Assembly (NCBI RefSeq): GCF_030540835.1
Contig: NZ_JAUOEK010000082.1
Span: forward strand, 1 to 60,357
Source of the DNA: Flavivirga aquimarina
GTDB taxonomy: Bacteria > Bacteroidota > Bacteroidia > Flavobacteriales > Flavobacteriaceae
DNA length: 60,357 bases
Direction of reading: 5' to 3'
The notes under the pieces are model-generated. The model had not been told where the DNA came from and did not search any database. It saw nothing but the letters and a program-made list of their open reading frames with translations. Shown here in pieces: positions 54,692 to 60,357 of the stretch (its first letter is position 1; every line of letters starts with the position of its first letter). Made by a program: the position numbers and the translations under genes.

Positions 54692-57600
54692 ATGAAAATC
54701 AAATTAAACAATAGCTTTTTATTTTTTAAAAAAAGGCTGTTAATTCTCATTATGAGAACTTTTATTTTTTTGAGCTTTACTATAGCTTTTGGTTTTTCGC
54801 CAAATACTGTAATAGCATCAGAAAATATTAATAATAATTTACAACAACAAGTTAATGGTATCGTTAGAGATATTAACGGTCATTCAATTCCTGGTGTCCA
54901 TATTATGGAAAAAGGCACTAATAATGGTGTTTATACAGATTTTGATGGCACATTCTCAATAACTTTACTGAATCAAAATTCTACATTAGTATTATCGTAT
55001 ATAGGCTTTAAAACTAAAGAAGTTGCTGCTAACCAAAAAAGTATAGCCGTCGTTTTAGAAGAAGATGTATCTGTCCTTGAAGAAGTAGTTGTTGTAGGGT
55101 TTGCTAAACAAAAAGCTAGTTCTGTAATAAGTTCGGTTGCACAAGTTACTAGTAAACAGCTAAATGTAGAGCAAAGACCAGTAACAAATGGTTATTCTGC
55201 TTTAATAGGAGCAGTTCCTGGTTTAGTATTAAGTAACAATAATGGATCACCTGGCGCAACACCAGACATATCTATTAGAGGGACAAGTACTCTAGCAGAT
55301 CCAGATGATGTTGAATTATTAATTATCATAGATAATTTTGAGGGTTCGTTAGCCGATATTGATCCGCAAACTATAGAAAGTGTGTCTGTTTTAAAAGATG
55401 CCTCTGCAGTAGCTATTTATGGAGCCCGTGGTGCAAATGGCGTATTGTTGGTAACCACAAAAAATACGAATCGAAATAAAAAAACTTCTGTAAGTTATAA
55501 TTTTAGTTCATCAGTACAATCTAAACCTAATTTGCCTACAATCTTAAATTCCTCTGAGTATATGCAATTTCAAAACGAAATTGTTCCTGGAACATGGGAT
55601 CAGGCGGCTTTAAATTTGGCTAGTAGTGGTTTTTACCCAGATACAAATTGGGCAGACGAACTTTACGAAAATACAGCTTTACAACAATCGCATAACTTAA
55701 CATTAACAGGTGGTTCTGAAAAGACAGGCTATTTAATGTCTGGAAGTTACTTAACCCAAGATGGTTTAGCTATTGGAGATGATAAATTTGAAAGATTGAA
55801 TTTACGTTTAAAAATAGATACAGATATTACTGATTGGTTCTCTACAGGAGTTAATGCTTTAATTAGTAATGTAGCAGATAATGCTGTTAACACCATTGGA
55901 GGTATTGGTGTTAGAGGTTTACCATTTTTCCCTGTTCAGACTGTAGATGGTCTTTGGGTAGATAATGGTACTAGTAACTCACAAACCAACCACGTAGCGA
56001 ATGCAGCGTCTGGAAGCTTTACAAAAGATGATATAGATAGAGTTAACCTGCAATTATACGCTAAAGTTAAACCTATTTTTGGATTAACTTTAGAAGAAAG
56101 AGTATCTATTATTAAAACGAATGAAAATACAAGAGAATGGAACAATACTTATGACAGAGTTTTATTAGACCCAACAGATCCTGACTCGTATACTAACCCA
56201 GATTCTGCTAACAGGGCTTATTTTTTAGGGAGTACAGATGCTAGATCATTAAATTTAATATCTAAGACATCCAAAACCATTCGTACATTGACCTCTTTAA
56301 CTTACGAATTTGAAAAAGATAAGCATAAGTTAAAAGCATTCTTAGCTATGCAAACCGAAACAGGAGAAGCTCAAGAGTTTGGAACTGGAAGAACAGGTTT
56401 TCTTTTCGATCATATTATAGCCTTAGGTCAAGGTAATTTAATAAATCTTATCGATACAGACTATGAAAATGTAGGGAATTATGAGATTAGAAATGGCAAT
56501 GAATCTACACTATCATATTTTGGAAGATTTAATTATAGTTTTGATGATAAATATTTAATTGAAGCTTCATTTAGAAGAGATGCATCTTCTTATTTTACAG
56601 ATACTAATAAATGGGCATTTTTCCCATCTGTTGCTGTTGGTTGGTTAGTTTCAAAAGAAGACTTTTTGAAAGATGTTGACTTTATGGATCAATTAAAACT
56701 TAGAGGTTCTTATGGTACTGCTGGTGATGATGGATCACTTGGTTCTGTAACTCAGCAACTTGTTCGTTTTGATGCTTCAGGTTACCCACTAGGAGGGGTA
56801 AGTGCTCCAAGAATTTTTATAGGTGATGTTGTTAATCCAAATTTAATTTGGGAAACAGCAACAATCCTTAATATTGGTATTGACGCTTCATTATTTAATG
56901 GTAAACTACAGTTTGAAGCAGATTATTTTAATAATAAGCGAACAGACATCATTTCAGAGATTAAAGGAACGCCATTTGAATATGGTTTTGGTGATGCACA
57001 AGGTAACCCTTATGATGTTAAAAGTTGGGGTTGGGAACTAAATGCAACACATAGAAACAAAATAGGAGATTTTGGTTATACCATTTCAGGTAATATTTCT
57101 AGTTATAATAACGAAATTACTTATATTACAGAGGATGCTCTAGACCCTGATTTCCAAATTGGTCAGAGTGTTAATGACCGTTTTGGCTATGTAACAGATG
57201 GTTTCTTTGATAATCAAGAAGAACTAGATAGCAATACCTTTGTAACCAATGGTACTACAACGCTTATCGATCAATCTGCAGTAGGAGGTAGTGCCATAGG
57301 TAATTATAAATTTGTAGACCAATTAACTATAGATACCGATGGAGATGGCATTATGGATGCAGCAGACGGTATCATTAACGATGATGACCGCGTTATTATT
57401 GATGATAATAGTGATACTAATTTAAACATTGGTTTTAACTTAGCTGTATCTTATAAAAATTTATCATTATCTGCTCGTTTTTATGGTGCATTAGATAATA
57501 ATCAATACTGGAATAAGGATGAAATTGTACAACCATTCTTAGGAAACTCTGTACCTTATACTTATCAAACGGATGTTTGGTCGCTTACAAATCCAGATGC

Positions 57601-57910
57601 TATTTTTCCTCTTCCTCAAGATTTAGGTGCTCGACAACCAAATTATTTAAACAATGTAGATCGTTTGATTGTTGATGCTGAATATATTAAACTTCAAAAT
57701 ATTACTCTAAACTATGATTTTGGTAAAGAAATTCTTCGTAAAATTTCATTTATAAAAAGTTTAAATATTTACCTATCTGCAGAAAATTTAGGTGTGGTAT
57801 GGACAAATAGCCCGGTCTTTAAAAAAGGTTGGGATCCTGAGCTTGGAATAGATGCCGTGAGTTATCCGCTACCATTTACATCTGCCATTGGTTTAAATGT
57901 TAAATTTTAA
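54692..57910 (+). CDS. SusC-family TonB-dependent transporter without STN domain (SusC3)
   Basis: 1072 residues. The first roughly 45 residues resemble the SusC2 leader (MKIKL..KKRLLI.IM..F.FL), but the STN domain is absent. The carboxypeptidase-like domain starts directly at about 52 (QQQVNGIVRDINGHSIPGVHIMEKGTNNG). TonB-box-like EEVVVVGFA follows near 131, a plug with DPQTIESVSVLKDASAVAIYGARGANGVLLVTTK, and a barrel ending AIGLNVKF. No own sigma/anti-sigma genes exist, so it may rely on the upstream sigma factor or be expressed differently. The susD3 start is 46 bp after its stop. Confidence 0.95.
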   Translation: MKIKLNNSFLFFKKRLLILIMRTFIFLSFTIAFGFSPNTVIASENINNNLQQQVNGIVRDINGHSIPGVHIMEKGTNNGVYTDFDGTFSITLLNQNSTLVLSYIGFKTKEVAANQKSIAVVLEEDVSVLEEVVVVGFAKQKASSVISSVAQVTSKQLNVEQRPVTNGYSALIGAVPGLVLSNNNGSPGATPDISIRGTSTLADPDDVELLIIIDNFEGSLADIDPQTIESVSVLKDASAVAIYGARGANGVLLVTTKNTNRNKKTSVSYNFSSSVQSKPNLPTILNSSEYMQFQNEIVPGTWDQAALNLASSGFYPDTNWADELYENTALQQSHNLTLTGGSEKTGYLMSGSYLTQDGLAIGDDKFERLNLRLKIDTDITDWFSTGVNALISNVADNAVNTIGGIGVRGLPFFPVQTVDGLWVDNGTSNSQTNHVANAASGSFTKDDIDRVNLQLYAKVKPIFGLTLEERVSIIKTNENTREWNNTYDRVLLDPTDPDSYTNPDSANRAYFLGSTDARSLNLISKTSKTIRTLTSLTYEFEKDKHKLKAFLAMQTETGEAQEFGTGRTGFLFDHIIALGQGNLINLIDTDYENVGNYEIRNGNESTLSYFGRFNYSFDDKYLIEASFRRDASSYFTDTNKWAFFPSVAVGWLVSKEDFLKDVDFMDQLKLRGSYGTAGDDGSLGSVTQQLVRFDASGYPLGGVSAPRIFIGDVVNPNLIWETATILNIGIDASLFNGKLQFEADYFNNKRTDIISEIKGTPFEYGFGDAQGNPYDVKSWGWELNATHRNKIGDFGYTISGNISSYNNEITYITEDALDPDFQIGQSVNDRFGYVTDGFFDNQEELDSNTFVTNGTTTLIDQSAVGGSAIGNYKFVDQLTIDTDGDGIMDAADGIINDDDRVIIDDNSDTNLNIGFNLAVSYKNLSLSARFYGALDNNQYWNKDEIVQPFLGNSVPYTYQTDVWSLTNPDAIFPLPQDLGARQPNYLNNVDRLIVDAEYIKLQNITLNYDFGKEILRKISFIKSLNIYLSAENLGVVWTNSPVFKKGWDPELGIDAVSYPLPFTSAIGLNVKF

Positions 57911-57956
57911 GATGATGGGCAGTATTAAAACGCAACAGAAATATAAAATATTGAAT

Positions 57957-59666
57957 ATGAAACATATAAAAAAATATAAACTAACGCTCTTGTTGGTGTT
58001 ACTAGGTACTTTTGTGTCTTGTAATGACTTCTTAGAGGTTGAAGATCTTGATGAATTAGATATAACGACTGTTTTCAAAACTGAAGAAGATTTAACACTG
58101 GCATTAAATAATTTATATTTAACATTGCCAATTTTAGACCTTGAAGATAACCTATATAGTGAAGAACCAGATCAAGCTTATGTAGTGCCGTATTTTTGGA
58201 CAGATGATGCTATACATAGAAATATAAGTGGACCAGGCACCAATGCTTCAGAATTTAATTGGCAAGCAACCACAAGAGCTTTAAGGTCTTTTTATCGTTA
58301 TCATAATATTGCAGATATAAATTTTTTCTTAGAAGCTCTTCCTGATGCTGAGTTTGCAACAGAATCTAATAGAGAGCGATTTGCAGCAGAAGCAAGGTTT
58401 TTTAGAGCTTGGATATATGAGTCTATGGCATTTGCTTATGGGGATGTTCCTTTATTAACCAATACCATTTTGCCATCAGAACAACCTTCACAAGCACCTA
58501 GACAAGAAGTTTTTGGTTTTGTTATAAGTGAATTAGATGAAATTGGTGATATGTTACCAGAGTCTTATGACGGAGAAGATATAGGTCGAATTACTAAAGG
58601 CGCAGTTTTAGCCTTAAAAGCCAGAGCTTATTTAAATGCTATTGGTTGGGCCAGTGATAAGAGTGCCATGTATGCTGGAGCTGAAGCTGCTTGTGAAAGC
58701 ATTATTAATAGTGGTGTATATGCTATGGTAGATGGGATTGCTGGTTTTGAAGAGCAGTTTACAAGTGCTAGCGATTTAGTTTCTCCAGAAACTGTTTTAG
58801 CCACTATGTATGTACCAGAATTTAGAACACATAGATATGCTAGACAAATAGCACTTAGAGGCACATGGCGAGGTACTTCTGGAACATTAACAAACCAAAG
58901 AAGATCTGGATATACTTCAGATTTTATTGAAGAGGTGCAAACTATAAATGGGTTATTCCCAAAAGATGATCCATCTTATGATCCTGCTAACCCATGGGTA
59001 GATAGAGATCCTAGGCTTACAGTTTCTGTTGTGTTACCAGGAGATATTTTACCTGCAACTAGTGGTATTAATGATACATATGAATTTCAACCACACCCAA
59101 ATATTGTGCCTTCTACTGATGATATTGATGGTGTAAATAATCCAACTGGATATGGCTTTAAAAAATATCTGGACTATAGCTTAGCTGTATTGAATAATGG
59201 AGATGTTGATCTTAAATTGATTAGGTATTCTGAAGTCTTATTAATGTATGCAGAAGCTTTAGCTGGTAGAGGAGAAGATGGCAGTGCATTAATATATTTA
59301 AATATGGTTAGAAATCGTGTTGGGATGCCATCGTATACAGCGGCTAATTTACCAAATGTAACCAGAGGAACTACTGGAGATGATATGATTGATGCTATTC
59401 TGTTGGAAAGACGATATGAGTTTGCTGGAGAGGGACCACAGAGATGGTTTGATATATGGAGGTATAAATTGGGAGATCAAGTTATTACTTCTGTTTATGG
59501 AATTCCTCAAAGTGAAACTGAGCCAGGAGATTTAATAGGGCCAAAATATAGTGGAGGAAATAGTACCCTTTTTGAAAGAATATGGAGTGATAATTATTAT
59601 CTACTTCCTATTTGGCAAACCTTTAGAGATGCTAACCCTAACCTTGACCAAAATCAAGGTTATTAG
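57957..59666 (+). CDS. SusD/RagB-family lipoprotein (SusD3)
   Basis: 569 residues from the ATG at 57957, which gives an ideal lipoprotein signal (Cys22, ..TFVSC|NDFL). An in-frame ATG at 57897 overlaps susC3 by 14 bases and adds 20 residues before the signal, so it is rejected. SusD features: RFAAEARFFRAWIYESMAFAYGDVPLL, GRITKGAVLALKARAYLNAIGWAS, SEVLLMYAEALAGRGEDGSALIYLNMVRNRVGM, LLERRYEFAGEGPQRWFDIWRYKLG, and the end YYLLPIWQTFRDANPNLDQNQGY. Outer-membrane glycan binder for SusC3. Substrate unknown. A terminator follows. Confidence 0.95.
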   Translation: MKHIKKYKLTLLLVLLGTFVSCNDFLEVEDLDELDITTVFKTEEDLTLALNNLYLTLPILDLEDNLYSEEPDQAYVVPYFWTDDAIHRNISGPGTNASEFNWQATTRALRSFYRYHNIADINFFLEALPDAEFATESNRERFAAEARFFRAWIYESMAFAYGDVPLLTNTILPSEQPSQAPRQEVFGFVISELDEIGDMLPESYDGEDIGRITKGAVLALKARAYLNAIGWASDKSAMYAGAEAACESIINSGVYAMVDGIAGFEEQFTSASDLVSPETVLATMYVPEFRTHRYARQIALRGTWRGTSGTLTNQRRSGYTSDFIEEVQTINGLFPKDDPSYDPANPWVDRDPRLTVSVVLPGDILPATSGINDTYEFQPHPNIVPSTDDIDGVNNPTGYGFKKYLDYSLAVLNNGDVDLKLIRYSEVLLMYAEALAGRGEDGSALIYLNMVRNRVGMPSYTAANLPNVTRGTTGDDMIDAILLERRYEFAGEGPQRWFDIWRYKLGDQVITSVYGIPQSETEPGDLIGPKYSGGNSTLFERIWSDNYYLLPIWQTFRDANPNLDQNQGY

Positions 59667-59739
59667 TAAGTAGTTAAGAATTAAAAAAAAATATACTATA
59701 AAAGTTTAGAGTTAGTTTATTTAGTTTGTTTAGTTTTTT

Positions 59740-59801
59740 GGGTTGCTCGAAAATAAGATCAATATGTTATACATATTGTTATTATTCGAGTGACCCTTTT
59801 T
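59740..59801 (+). terminator. Intrinsic terminator after susD3
   Basis: GGGTTGCTCGAA (59740-59751) pairs with TTCGAGTGACCC (59785-59796; two G-U pairs), with an inner AATATGT/ACATATT stem, followed by five T residues (59797-59801). It closes the susC3/susD3 unit. Confidence 0.88.
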
Positions 59802-59942
59802 ATATAGTACGTGTTGTACACCATGATACTAAAAGTGAAAAAATCAGTAATAAATGGTCTGACGTTACTACCAATTAATTCCCTTCTTACACAAGTAACT
59901 TTTTAGCTTTATATTAAACATACTTCTTAATAAGTACCCCGT

Positions 59943-60093
59943 TTAATTAAAGAACAGCAGTCATTAAAACCCCTTAATATTGGGTTTAGCAACGGGTACG
60001 TCTCCAACAAAGGTTTATGAAGAATTAATAAGAATAATGGACAAAGAGCAAGTCTTAAGTTTTACTTATGTTGTTGCCTTTAATTTGGTTTAA
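59943..60093 (+). pseudogene. Decayed nagB-like fragment
   Basis: In one frame from 59943, LIKEQQSLKP is readable. From 59977 in another frame, ILGLATGTSPTKVYEELIRI continues to AFNL before a stop codon at 60091. These match residues about 43-91 of the intact NagB-like protein at 43982-45895 (LIKEKQSLNTP, ILGLATGSSPIKVYEEL, VITFNL), with a frame change where TPC is encoded in the intact gene. Neither the N-terminal part nor the remaining 540 residues are present in readable form. It is a relic of a second nagB-like copy, pointing away from the block at 46-60 kb and inverted relative to the intact gene. Confidence 0.85.
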
Positions 60094-60196
60094 TTAACGT
60101 GAAACTTGGATAAGAAAATTTATGTCAGTTAGAGTGATTTTTGCAAAAAATCGTATCGAAAACCAATAAATTTTCGTAAAAAAGCTTCTCGATACA

Positions 60197-60339
60197 TCCC
60201 GAAGCAAGTTCGGGACACTACCATTGACGTTATTTTATAATTAATTGTTTTTCAGTATTTTAATTTATCTAATATGTCACGTTGAGCGCAGTCGAAACGC
60301 TTTAAAGGTAATAACTAACAAGTCCTTCGACTGCGCTCA
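60197..60339. repeat. REP-like inverted repeats at right window edge
   Basis: TCCCGAA (60197-60203) pairs with TTCGGGA (60209-60215). TGAGCGCAGTCGAA (60283-60296) pairs perfectly with 60326-60339. The second is a well-known type of dispersed flavobacterial intergenic palindrome. Together with those at 1-102, both ends of the window carry such elements. The remainder of 59667-60357 holds the terminator and the nagB relic. No other gene is seen. Confidence 0.75.
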
Positions 60340-60357
60340 GGAGGACAATGGAACTAT

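Noticed and set aside
57897-57956. Upstream ATG for susD3 overlapping susC3
   Set aside because: It adds 20 polar residues before a perfect lipoprotein signal. The ATG at 57957 is the better start.

Overview
The window is AT-rich DNA from a marine-type member of the Bacteroidota, most likely Flavobacteriaceae. This is inferred from three SusC/SusD pairs, hybrid two-component systems (HTCS), an ECF sigma/FecR pair, Bacteroidota lipoprotein signals, type IX secretion (T9SS) sorting domains, and REP-like palindromes of the kind common between flavobacterial genes. I saw no rRNA, tRNA, CRISPR array or intact transposase.

About 0.1-43.5 kb is one large polysaccharide-utilisation region whose enzymes point to a sulfated, probably acetylated, fucose-rich glycan such as fucoidan. 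It holds three GH29 fucosidase-like proteins, a GH95-like protein, a GH141-like beta-helix protein with a PDZ tail, two formylglycine sulfatases, a two-domain esterase, a secreted alpha/beta hydrolase, a DUF1080 protein and three members of a TIM-barrel glycosidase-like family. Two secreted proteins carry F-type (fucose-binding) lectin domains. Layout: 0.1-3.9 kb, esterase and sulfatase, divergent. 4.2-17.9 kb, minus-strand run susC-susD-GH29-TIM barrel-carboxypeptidase-like protein-HTCS1. 18.3-24.9 kb, plus-strand operon GH29-TIM barrel-sulfatase-GH29. 25.6-31.7 kb, GH141-like, GH95-like and DUF1080 genes. 31.9-38.9 kb, minus-strand operon of three T9SS-secreted proteins. 39.4-43.5 kb, HTCS2.

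Inferred workflow: the T9SS proteins bind fucose at or outside the cell surface and attack and deacylate the polymer. SusC1/SusD1 import oligosaccharides. Periplasmic or membrane-anchored sulfatases and exo-fucosidases then finish them. The two HTCS sensors read oligosaccharides in the periplasm. The genes for fucose catabolism are not in this window.

About 44-60 kb is a different block. It has a NagB-like/PIG-L fusion gene (minus), then divergently an ECF sigma factor, a FecR anti-sigma factor, a SusC with an STN signalling domain plus SusD, and a second SusC without STN plus SusD. It has no carbohydrate-active enzymes, so its substrate is unknown. A decayed fragment of a nagB-like gene lies at the far end (59.9-60.1 kb), inverted relative to the intact copy.

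The best candidates for undescribed biology are the unrecognised catalytic-type domain of the F-lectin/T9SS protein at 36637-38877, the three-copy TIM-barrel family with an invariant Asp/Glu pair, and the T9SS operon that contains both.
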